6,355 nucleotides of DNA from an uncultured Rhodopirellula sp. GTDB taxonomy: Bacteria; Planctomycetota; Planctomycetia; Pirellulales; Pirellulaceae. Shown here in pieces: positions 1 through 6,355 of this stretch. Position 1 is the first letter of the stretch. Each line of letters opens with the position of its first letter. The position numbers and the translations under genes are program-made. The notes below the pieces were generated by a model. That model did no database searches. It saw only the letters and a list, made by a program, of their open reading frames with translations, and was not told the origin of the DNA. The stretch is from the NCBI GenBank assembly GCA_913061385.1, contig CAJXTM010000241.1:1-6355 (forward strand). The letters are read 5' to 3'.

Positions 1-33
1 GTCTCGTGGCTCGGAGATGTGTATAAGAGACAG
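1..33 (+). other. Synthetic Nextera adapter, left end
   Basis: These bases match the Illumina Nextera read-2 transposase adapter. The 19-bp Tn5 mosaic end, AGATGTGTATAAGAGACAG, lies at 15-33. It is preceded by the adapter tail, which here reads GTCTCGTGGCTCGG and lacks one G of the usual GGG. This is library-preparation sequence, not organism DNA, so biological sequence begins at 34. The match is to a known oligonucleotide and is seen directly. Confidence 0.97.
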
Positions 34-597
34 GATCACCACCAAGGCACGTCCGCGAGTTGTCTCAGCGAACTCATGCAGTCTTTCCACCAACCCGGTC
101 TCGCCCTCAGGATTTGCATTCTCCAATACGTCGTTCAACCCTCTCAAGTGTGACGGGGTTCGGCGCGGTGGCACAGCTCTCACGATATCAGCGCCCATGC
201 AGGTCAAGCCGACAGCATCACCTTGTTGAACTGCTAAATAAGCGAGTGATCCAGCTAAACATCTCGCGTACTCGATTTTGGTCACATCACCCGAGCCAAA
301 ATTCATCGAACCGCTAGTATCGACCACCAAACATAGCCGCAAGTTAGTGTCAGCTTCGAATTCTTTGACGTAGTAGCGATCTGTCCGACCATAAGCACGC
401 CAGTCGAGACGGCGGAGATCATCACCGGGGACGTACCGACGATACTCTGCAAACTCGACACTGGACCCACGATGCGGACTAGCGTGCAGTCCCGAAACAC
501 CACCCACCATCGGCCGCCTGGCAAACAACGGGACAGCGGCGAGCCTCGCCAAAGCTTCAGCGTCGAGAAATGGTCGATTCCGATTGTCGCCTAACAA
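34..597 (-). CDS. DUF58 domain protein (MoxR-associated, VWA-like), 3' truncated
   Basis: An open frame of 188 codons runs from a TTG at 597 into the left adapter, so the C-terminus is missing (family members are usually about 290-450 residues). The DUF58 signature is clear: FLDAEALARL at residues 10-19, a G-V-S-G-L-H segment with S-P-H-R-G at 40-44, YVPGDDLRRLDWRAYGR at 55-71, a YVKEFE block at 76-81, then VVDTSGSM at 91-98. The last holds the DxSxS metal-binding (MIDAS) motif of von Willebrand A-like folds. The frame continues to residue 188 through a VWA-like fold. The start is inferred: an in-frame TAG lies at 606-604, the conserved N-terminus begins near residue 10, and the first ATG (510) would remove it, leaving TTG 597 as the best choice, with no obvious ribosome site. 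DUF58 proteins usually accompany MoxR AAA+ ATPases and are thought to act in assembly or maturation of envelope or other complexes; the exact role here is unknown. No moxR lies immediately upstream. The divergent neighbour is the mscS-like gene. Confidence 0.93.
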
Positions 598-645
598 AGT
601 CTGCTAAATGCCGTGATTAAAGAACGAAGCGTTTGGACCGTCCGC

Positions 646-662
646 AGCAGGTGTATCCTGCT
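646..662. repeat. Short hairpin upstream of DUF58 gene
   Basis: Perfect 6-bp inverted repeat AGCAGG / CCTGCT around a 5-base loop (tgtat). It lies about 50 bases before the TTG start of the DUF58 gene, in its likely leader or promoter. It lacks a following T-run on either strand, so it does not look like an intrinsic terminator. A chance occurrence is possible. Confidence 0.3.
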
Positions 663-708
663 AGCCGGCCAATTTGGGGAACAAATGTGGGGATCTCAAA
701 TCTCGACA

Positions 709-728
709 ACACTCGCGAAAAAGAGTGT
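709..728. repeat. Short hairpin with A-rich loop in intergenic region
   Basis: Inverted repeat ACACTC / GAGTGT with an 8-base loop (gcgaaaaa). No T-run follows the stem on either strand. It sits between the two divergent genes and could be an operator or RNA stem, or chance. Confidence 0.25.
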
Positions 729-1173
729 CGAACTCCAGTCTGGCGTTGATCCAGTCGCCACCAAAGCTGTCTGAACAACATTCGATGCCTCACGGTTCAA
801 TGCAACCAACGTTATGACAGTCGGCAAGAAAAACATACGGAAACAGACACGTTTCGTATAGATTCCAATCCCAACCCCACCGTGTCCGCCAGTATAGACA
901 ATTTGCCGCTTCTGGCGTCCGCTGCATCAACAATTTAGGCACCTTTCTTGGTATGTACGCCAGTTTGGGACTCGCCGGCTTACCGCTTCGCCTCCGGGCG
1001 ATTCGACCACAAGCGGCGCCGGGCTCAGCAAATCCCACCACAGCATTGAAAAACAACGCCACGTCACCTGCAAATGCAATGCACCGATGGTTCTCGAAAC
1101 GCTGCCGCACCGCAGCATGGCAAATGCCGAACAAATCTGCCAAACTTTCGTGAACCAATGTACCTCTTTATTA

Positions 1174-2874
1174 ATGCGGCACCTAATGTCTTGCAATCTA
1201 CACACTCACCGAACGCAACTGTACTTATCGATCCTAACCGCGATCGCGTTCAACCCGGTGACAATGGACTTCGGCACATGCCAAACGGTAAGCCCGGCAG
1301 CAACAGTTCCGAACAAGAACGCCGCCACACCCACCGAAAAAGACGCCACCCCAGTTCAAGCGTCCGCACCCGTCGCAGCCGCCACGACAGTGGACCCCAA
1401 TGTCACCAACGCGCACCTGAAACTGTTCGTCAAACCACTCACTCTCGACGAACTGGATATCGAGGCCAAAGGCTGGCAAAACCTTCTCAAACAAAACGTA
1501 CAAAAGATTACTTCGATCCACATCAGGATTGAACAGCTCACCGACCAGATTGAAGCATCGGAGAATGGCCAGACAACAGCGATTCTAACCCCCGCTCCGC
1601 CAACGCCCAAAGCCGCAGATCCAGCCAACACCCCAGCTGCCCAAGCAACCAACCTTGAAACGGACCCAGATCCGACGAACCAAACCAAGACTCAAGAGAC
1701 TACAGGCCAAGCGGCCACACCTGCTTCCCCAACCCTGCAAAGCCCATCTGCGTTAACCCCCGCATCGCCAGTCGTATCAAAACCTGAAACTGCAGTGGAT
1801 ACAGCCAGAGCAAAAACCAATGTGCCCAACGCTACCACCATTGAGTCTCTGACCGAACTTAAAACCCAGTTATCAAATCAGCTAACCGACCTGACACTGC
1901 AAAAGACTGACATCTCGCAGAAATTCGAAATAGTACTCAACAGCCTGGATTTAAAAGGAGGAGACACTGCGTCTTACCGAAAATACAACAATGCGCTGAC
2001 TGGCGTCGCATTGGAAGTGACCAGCACATCGGGCATGTGGCGGATGTTCACAAGCTGGATAACCGCAGAACAAGGTGGCAAACGCTGGGCCTTGAATATC
2101 CTTCGTTTCGTGATCACCCTGCTGGTGTCGTATTTCGGTGCAAGTATCCTCGCGAACTTCGTACGTCGCGCCGCATCTCGCGTCAAAGGTGTATCACAGC
2201 TACTGGTTAATTTCCTAAGTTCATTCACCAAACAAATCTCGATGGTGATCGGTTTCATCATTGGGCTAGCGGCACTTGAGATAGATATCACACCACTCAT
2301 TGCAGCCGTAGGGGCTGCGGGTTTCGTGGTAGCGTTTGCATTGCAGGGCACGCTGAGCAACTTTGCCAGCGGTCTACTGATCCTCGCATACCGCCCATTT
2401 GATGTTGGCGACGTGATCGAATCAGCGGGAGTATCAGGCAATGTTGACTCTGTCTCGCTGTTCTCGACACATGTACGTACCTTCGACAATAAACTCATGA
2501 TCATTCCCAACAATGACATTTGGGGAGGAACAATCACCAATGCAACTGCGAGTACAACACGCCGAGTTGACCTGATCTTTGGAATTGGCTACGCCGACGA
2601 CATCAATCAGGCCAAAAGCATTCTGAAAAACGCAGTGGAAAACCACCCACTCATACTGAAGGACCCGGCGGCCAATATCAGAGTGAATGAATTAGGTGAC
2701 TCATCCGTCAACCTTATCTGCCGACCCTGGACTCGCACAGAAAACTACTGGTCCGTTTATTGGGATCTCATGCACACCGTCAAACAGGAGTTTGACAGCG
2801 CGGGAGTTAGCATTCCTTTCCCACAGCGGGATGTCCACATTTACCATCAGACGCCACCGACACCCGATGCATGA
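1174..2874 (+). CDS. MscS-family mechanosensitive ion channel with extended N-terminus
   Basis: A pore-forming membrane protein of the MscS family, which opens under membrane tension to release solutes during hypo-osmotic shock. From ATG 1174 it is 566 residues, about twice E. coli MscS (286). Order (this numbering): signal-peptide-like start with hydrophobic run LYLSILTAIAF (residues 16-26); a conserved-looking LKLFVKPL block at 82-89; a coiled coil at about 90-130; a Pro/Ala/Thr/Gln-rich low-complexity linker at about 130-221; a second coiled coil at about 223-261; membrane helices at about 305-326 and 354-369; the MscS pore helix at about 377-403, containing FALQGTLSNFASG; YRPFDVGD and the beta domain; then NELGDSSVNLICRPW at 505-519 and the closing FPQRDVHIY, all typical of the MscS cytoplasmic cage. 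The frame stays open to ATG 1087 (595 residues), and ATG 1186 is also possible. I prefer 1174 or 1186 because they put the hydrophobic run near the N-terminus. No Shine-Dalgarno site is seen before any of them. The extra N-terminal region probably lies in the periplasm (inference). The gene stands alone and converges on the coiled-coil gene. Confidence 0.96.
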   Translation: MRHLMSCNLHTHRTQLYLSILTAIAFNPVTMDFGTCQTVSPAATVPNKNAATPTEKDATPVQASAPVAAATTVDPNVTNAHLKLFVKPLTLDELDIEAKGWQNLLKQNVQKITSIHIRIEQLTDQIEASENGQTTAILTPAPPTPKAADPANTPAAQATNLETDPDPTNQTKTQETTGQAATPASPTLQSPSALTPASPVVSKPETAVDTARAKTNVPNATTIESLTELKTQLSNQLTDLTLQKTDISQKFEIVLNSLDLKGGDTASYRKYNNALTGVALEVTSTSGMWRMFTSWITAEQGGKRWALNILRFVITLLVSYFGASILANFVRRAASRVKGVSQLLVNFLSSFTKQISMVIGFIIGLAALEIDITPLIAAVGAAGFVVAFALQGTLSNFASGLLILAYRPFDVGDVIESAGVSGNVDSVSLFSTHVRTFDNKLMIIPNNDIWGGTITNATASTTRRVDLIFGIGYADDINQAKSILKNAVENHPLILKDPAANIRVNELGDSSVNLICRPWTRTENYWSVYWDLMHTVKQEFDSAGVSIPFPQRDVHIYHQTPPTPDA

Positions 2875-2884
2875 GATTGCAATG

Positions 2885-2917
2885 GAGCTTCGAGGGATCC
2901 GGTTCCATATGAAGCTC
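2885..2917. repeat. Inverted repeat between convergent genes, possible weak terminator
   Basis: GAGCTTC at 2885-2891 is perfectly complementary to GAAGCTC at 2911-2917, with a 19-base loop. Pairing extends imperfectly outward (ATG / CAT with one base missing). It starts 11 bases after the stop of the mscS-like gene, in the 115-bp convergent spacer, where a transcription terminator is expected. No T-run follows, so an intrinsic terminator is not established. Confidence 0.3.
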
Positions 2918-2989
2918 ATGACGCATTCAAGCCTAACATCTCGGCGCAGGTTAACCCGTTGCATTGTTCACCTGCTGTAGACTCGTGGA

Positions 2990-4837
2990 TCAAGCAGCCG
3001 AACGCACCCTCGTTTCATCTCCACCCTCGCCACGAGCTTGCTGCAAACTCAACTTTAATTGCTCACACTCTTGTGAAAGCGTCTCAAGTCTGCGCTGCGA
3101 CTCACTTTTCAACCGCTCATTTTCCTGCTCGGCAAGTGTCCGATTGATCGTTTCGCTATCCAATGCTGACTCAAGCTGTTTCTGCCGCTGATGAAAAGAT
3201 TCGACGTCTCTATTCAAGCATGCGTTCACATCCACCTGTTGCTTCAGAGCCTTATCAAACTCCGCTCGCTGAGCCTCGACTTGACTTGTAATCAACACAC
3301 ATTCAGCAAGAGCGACATTTGTTCCTCTCTCATGGTGCGTTAACAACGCCTGCCACTCGTTCTTGTCTTGTAGATAGCGATGTTCACTCTCACTTCGCTG
3401 AATGTCAGCCGCCTCCAGACGCTGTGCCAGCTCCTGGTTAAATGCTGACAAAGTTTCATTCGCACCTATCAGGTCCGCATGCATCTCACGCAGTGACTTA
3501 AGCTCCTGACTGACAGTCCTCAAATCTTCAACTGCTAATTTTAATTGGTCAGCAGAGACGGACGCGGTGTGCTGAGTTGCGTCTCGATGTACAAGTGCTT
3601 GAGATAGCTGCTCATTTCTTGCAATCAGGTCACTGATGCGTTCATGGTCTTCTCTCACCCGCTCATCGTTCGCATCCGGCATTAGCAACAGCCCTGACTC
3701 ACTAGACTTATCACGCTGTTGCTCCAAGGCAGCTGCAATCGTCGCGTGCAACTGAGCCACTTGGACAACACTGTGGAACTCAGCTTCATAATGTTTTTCA
3801 ATGCAATCTGCATGGTTTCGCAACCGCACAGTCTCTGCATTTGCATACGTCAATTCATGGACAGCGGAGTCCAGTTCAGTTCGCACAGCCTGCAGGCTAC
3901 TCTCGAGACGCTCGTTCAACTCAACTGGTTTTGGCTCATTGTCAAGCACAGTCTTGTATCCGTCATCCTCACAGACACGGTGGGCTTGGGAGTCAGCCAA
4001 CTTCTTGCTTAGCGAGCGAATTTCAGCCGCTTGGCTTACAATCCGAATGTTCAATTGCTGAACTTCGGTACGATCAACAACCGCTGTTCTATTGTGCTGT
4101 TGTCGCAGGACCCGATACTCGTCTCGGAGCGTATTCAACTCGTCTGTGCGACGGGATTCCATATCGCTGATCACATCCGTAAAAATGCGATTTTCCTGTT
4201 CCGAGATTTCCAGCCGCTCGCCAAGTTTCTTATTTTCCGATCGGGTGCATTCCAGTCTCGCAAGCAATGATGAAATCTGATGCTGAGAGCTACTTTTATC
4301 CGCGAGGGAAAGGCTCGCGCCATGGCTCGCCGCCGCGGTAGCGATTTCGAGCCATTTTTGCTGTTCGGCAGATCGCATCTCACTTAATCTGCAGGCCGTT
4401 TCAATTGCCTCAACTTCTATCTCGAGCAGTAGGACTCGATCGAACTGCTGACGGTGTTTAGATTGCAACAGCGAGACGGTGGTGAGCGCCTGGTTTTTCG
4501 AACGGGCTTCGTGCCGCAATGCAGCTTCAAGACACCTAATATCTTTTCTAAGCCTAGGAATCTCTGCATTGCAGTCAGCCCCCGACTCCTGAAGCTTGAG
4601 ATTCGCAGTAGCCTGAGCAACGCTGATCGGCAACTTCAAACGCTTATACTTTTGCGGAACTCGAAGTGGCTTTGAGCGAGTGCCATTGCTTAGCGTGTGC
4701 GACTTTTTGAGTGCAGCCGGTTGACGTTCCACACGATCATCAGTTGTCCACCACATCGCTTGCTCTCTTCTGTCTTGCGCAACAAAGCATTGAACGGAAA
4801 AATACCGACCATTCAGATCCCATCGGCCGACACCCAT
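2990..4837 (-). CDS. Large coiled-coil protein of unknown function
   Basis: A complete frame of 615 residues starts at ATG 4837, four bases after a GAGG that could serve as a ribosome site; an in-frame TGA just upstream excludes a longer form. A second possible start is ATG 4756 (residue 28), preceded by a purine-rich AGAAGAGAG stretch. There is no signal peptide or membrane helix, so a cytoplasmic location is likely. Residues about 43-70 are strongly basic (several K/R, including QKYKRLKLP). From about residue 92 to 600 the protein is almost all Glu, Gln, Leu, Arg, Lys, Ala and Ser in heptad-like patterns, with interruptions near 170-185, 290-305 and 373-392; the last is a short non-helical stretch, LLLMPDAN. 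The tail after 600 is short, with Gly-Glu-Gly-Gly. No enzymatic motif is visible. Such proteins act as scaffolds, filaments or SMC-like rods, and superficial similarity to myosin or filament proteins would come from composition alone. The gene stands alone and converges on the mscS-like gene. Confidence 0.85.
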   Translation of the reverse strand: MGVGRWDLNGRYFSVQCFVAQDRREQAMWWTTDDRVERQPAALKKSHTLSNGTRSKPLRVPQKYKRLKLPISVAQATANLKLQESGADCNAEIPRLRKDIRCLEAALRHEARSKNQALTTVSLLQSKHRQQFDRVLLLEIEVEAIETACRLSEMRSAEQQKWLEIATAAASHGASLSLADKSSSQHQISSLLARLECTRSENKKLGERLEISEQENRIFTDVISDMESRRTDELNTLRDEYRVLRQQHNRTAVVDRTEVQQLNIRIVSQAAEIRSLSKKLADSQAHRVCEDDGYKTVLDNEPKPVELNERLESSLQAVRTELDSAVHELTYANAETVRLRNHADCIEKHYEAEFHSVVQVAQLHATIAAALEQQRDKSSESGLLLMPDANDERVREDHERISDLIARNEQLSQALVHRDATQHTASVSADQLKLAVEDLRTVSQELKSLREMHADLIGANETLSAFNQELAQRLEAADIQRSESEHRYLQDKNEWQALLTHHERGTNVALAECVLITSQVEAQRAEFDKALKQQVDVNACLNRDVESFHQRQKQLESALDSETINRTLAEQENERLKSESQRRLETLSQECEQLKLSLQQARGEGGDETRVRSAA

Positions 4838-4865
4838 GCGTCCTCATACCGACTCAATGCTTATC

Positions 4866-4906
4866 GGCAACTTGAGCAAAAATCTTAAGATTTTTCCTAT
4901 CTTGCC
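4866..4906. promoter_or_regulatory. Nested palindrome in presumed promoter of the coiled-coil gene
   Basis: The core AAAAATCTTAAGATTTTT at 4878-4895 is a perfect 18-bp palindrome. It is flanked by a second inverted pair, GGCAA (4866-4870) and TTGCC (4902-4906). It lies about 30-70 bases upstream of ATG 4837. Read on the minus strand, the core contains TTAAGA (4888-4883), spaced 17 bases from GATAAG (4865-4860), each matching four of six consensus positions of a sigma-70-like promoter. An alternative -35 is TTGGCA (4908-4903). The palindrome could be an operator overlapping the promoter, or a terminator-like stem with a T-run. The repeat is seen directly; the role is inferred. Confidence 0.4.
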
Positions 4907-5647
4907 AATCGGGTTAGGTTTGTAAGGGTCGACTCAAGGAACGCGTGAGAAATTGGTGCAGGCCCCAACGAAATAGACTGCAACATTGTAAAAGCGAGCG
5001 GAATTCCGTATTGAAATCCCGCAGTTGAGAAACAGTTGGCTGATCGCTTTTAAAGGTGCCGCCTACAGCCGACCCGTGGGTGCGAGGCCGCTTGGGATGA
5101 TACGTACAATGCCGTTTTCCAACGAAATCGATCGCGTGAAAGCAGCGTAAAGCGTTGGGCCTGTCATCATTTGAGAGCGAAGCAGGTCGCACTCTGTGTC
5201 ACCCGCATGACTACATGATTTACGCACCGCTAAAACGAACAAATCGTGAAGCCACTGACGAACATCTAAAGCCGTTCGCAGGACGCAACGATGAGCGGCA
5301 AGAAGGAACACTCACCCCCTCAAAACGAGGCCCACAAACCGCCAGTCGCATAGCCTGATCGCCGTAGTGTCTAACGGAAACCCAGTATCCACTAAAACTA
5401 GGTTCCCGGGCGGTGGCCATTGGCTGGCAGGGGAATTACGCTGGGAAACACAGACCGTTCAAATTGCTTTCTGAGGCGGGACGCTTCCACCTTCTTGCCA
5501 GCTTTGGTCTGACTGAGGTAGATTTGTGCCGTGCGTTGAATGCAAAACTGCATCCAGCACGGAAGAGGTTCAGAGAGGAAGGGACACTTGGTCGATCCCT
5601 ATGGCGTTTCCTGATGGCTCAGGAAAATGATCGATTTCAATGTCCCG

Positions 5648-5669
5648 ACGGCTGGGTAGTCCCCAGCGT
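5648..5669. repeat. GC-rich hairpin in the gene-free region
   Basis: GCTGGG at 5651-5656 pairs perfectly with CCCAGC at 5662-5667 across a 5-base loop (tagtc). The stem extends by two more pairs (AC / GT) if the G at 5650 is bulged. No T-run follows on either strand, so it is not a typical terminator. It is the strongest short GC-rich stem I noticed in the right-hand region; function unknown. Confidence 0.3.
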
Positions 5670-6309
5670 CTGGCAGGATGCGGCAAGACGTCGTGCACCC
5701 GCTGGCTTAGGACGAGCAGATACAAGCCGCATGTGAAGCACGAGATCATCAGATGAACGCAATTAGCACCAGGTCGCCCGAGATGGATTTCACCGAGGCG
5801 TCGCCGCGACATACTTTGGCTACAACACGGGTTTTACCTGGGTATCGGGAAGAGCATCACGTCGAAGAGAGACGCTCATTTCCGGCGGCGTTGGCCGCTA
5901 TCTGCGAAGACTGCAACAAGGACCCAATGCACTACGTTTTACGAAGCGATACCGGGCATGATGGCGAGTGATCTCGTTGCCAGATTCACCTGATTGACAA
6001 AAGAGACTGGCTCCAAAACAGCAAAGCCCAGTGCTAATTACGCCGAGGCTTCTTTTCAACCACCAGATTGAGCAGCTAGGTTGGCAATTAGCCTGCAACA
6101 CCGAGACTCAATTTCGGCGAAAGCGGGCGGGCCAAGTCCGAGCGTCTTGTTGGTATCACCGCAAAGGAGGCTCGGAGAGACTTTCTCGAGACCATGCGAC
6201 TCAATCCAGCCAACTGCTGGAGTTGGTGCACGAATGCTCTTTTGTCGGGGAAAAATGTATCCACTTAGATTTGTGCAACATTGCGTAAGTGTGTTGACCG
6301 GTACAGGGT

Positions 6310-6355
6310 CTGTCTCTTATACACATCTCCGAGCCCACGAGACCGAGGCTGATCT
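6310..6355 (-). other. Synthetic Nextera adapter with i7 index, right end
   Basis: Positions 6310-6328 are the reverse complement of the 19-bp Tn5 mosaic end, followed by CCGAGCCCACGAGAC (6329-6343), the read-2 adapter tail. CGAGGCTG (6344-6351) equals the Nextera i7 index N710 as I recall it, and ATCT (6352-6355) begins the P7 flow-cell sequence. Biological sequence therefore ends at 6309. Both contig ends carry the same read-2-side adapter, in inverted orientation. Confidence 0.97.

Larger units (their letters stand above)
598..1173. other. Divergent intergenic region, no convincing gene
   Basis: About 575 bp separate the divergent DUF58 and mscS-like genes, so both promoters should lie here, but I see no clear -35/-10 pair. 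The longest alternative frame is minus strand 790-1158 (122 codons, TTG start); its product has no motif I recognise and it would overlap a longer form of the channel gene. A second minus-strand stretch is open in two frames between about 610 and 790, but one lacks a start and neither product is recognisable. A plus-strand frame at 953-1153 lies over the first and looks like its shadow. No MoxR ATPase motifs (Walker A, Walker B) are visible in the translated minus-strand frames. Two short hairpins are listed separately. Confidence 0.6.
4838..6309. other. 1.5 kb region with no recognisable gene
   Basis: Apart from the palindrome at its left edge, this stretch holds only short frames, none with a product I recognise. 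The most protein-like are plus 5413-5736 (107 codons, GTG start, Arg-rich, no motif), minus 4914-5192, minus 5063-5311, and a minus-strand frame open from 6307 to the TGA at 6058-6056 that could be the tail of a gene entering from the right. Frames overlap on both strands and no single one stands out. There are no tRNA-like cloverleafs, rRNA, CRISPR repeats, or transposase motifs that I can see. It may be long intergenic DNA, a decayed gene, or home to undetected small genes or RNAs. Confidence 0.55.

Noticed and set aside
303..524. 73-codon minus-strand frame with a hydrophobic product.
   Set aside because: It lies in a different frame over the DUF58 coding sequence, whose motifs are unambiguous.
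775..815. GGTTCAATGC as a possible tRNA T-loop.
   Set aside because: The flanking bases do not form the T-arm stem, and no acceptor or anticodon arm is visible.
1200..1290. MscS N-terminus as a lipoprotein signal (Cys after FGT).
   Set aside because: The residues before the Cys (F-G-T) do not fit a lipobox, which needs Leu or similar at -3 and a Gly/Ala/Ser at -1.
5022..5038. CAGTTG repeated at 11-base spacing, as a possible regulator site.
   Set aside because: Six-base repeats are common by chance and no adjacent gene is supported.
5413..5736. 107-codon plus-strand frame with GTG start as an annotated gene.
   Set aside because: It has a plausible composition but no motif, ribosome site or recognisable relative, and a competing frame overlaps on the minus strand. 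It is mentioned only within the region entry.
6162..6196. Shine-Dalgarno-like AAAGGAGG (6163-6170) before ATG 6194.
   Set aside because: The spacing to ATG is over 20 bases, no nearer start codon exists, and the frame from that ATG is only 24 codons.
15..6328. Inverted 19-bp Tn5/IS50 mosaic ends bounding the whole window, resembling a 6.3 kb transposon.
   Set aside because: The ends continue into Illumina adapter tails and an index, so they come from tagmentation, not a natural transposon; no transposase lies between them.

Overview
The window is one 6.3 kb assembled contig. Each end carries synthetic Illumina Nextera (Tn5 tagmentation) adapter, at 1-33 and 6310-6355, so only about 34-6309 is biological DNA. 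GC content is moderate, genes are sparse and widely spaced, and no gene has a strong Shine-Dalgarno site. The mechanosensitive channel with a long extra N-terminal region, the DUF58 protein and the large cytoplasmic coiled-coil protein together suggest a marine planctomycete (Pirellulaceae-like). That assignment is inference from gene style; the window has no rRNA, tRNA or phylogenetic marker.

Layout, left to right. (1) 34-597, minus strand: the N-terminal two thirds or so of a DUF58 (MoxR-associated, VWA-like) protein, cut off by the adapter. (2) 598-1173: a divergent intergenic region with two short hairpins and only unconvincing reading frames. (3) 1174-2874, plus strand: a complete MscS-family mechanosensitive channel with a signal-peptide-like start, two coiled-coil segments, a Pro/Ala/Thr-rich linker and a canonical MscS core. 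(4) 2875-2989: a short convergent spacer with one imperfect inverted repeat. (5) 2990-4837, minus strand: a 615-residue protein of almost continuous coiled coil, function unknown. (6) 4838-6309: about 1.5 kb without a recognisable gene; it begins with a perfect 18-bp AT-rich palindrome in the presumed promoter of the coiled-coil gene.

The three genes do not form an operon: the DUF58 and mscS-like genes diverge, and the mscS-like and coiled-coil genes converge. I see no CRISPR array, RNA gene, phage gene or real mobile element, and no clear new multi-gene system. The points most worth a second look are the adapter-bounded ends, the DUF58 gene that simple ORF calling misses, the substituted pore residues of the channel, the coiled-coil protein and its upstream palindrome, and the empty right-hand 1.5 kb.
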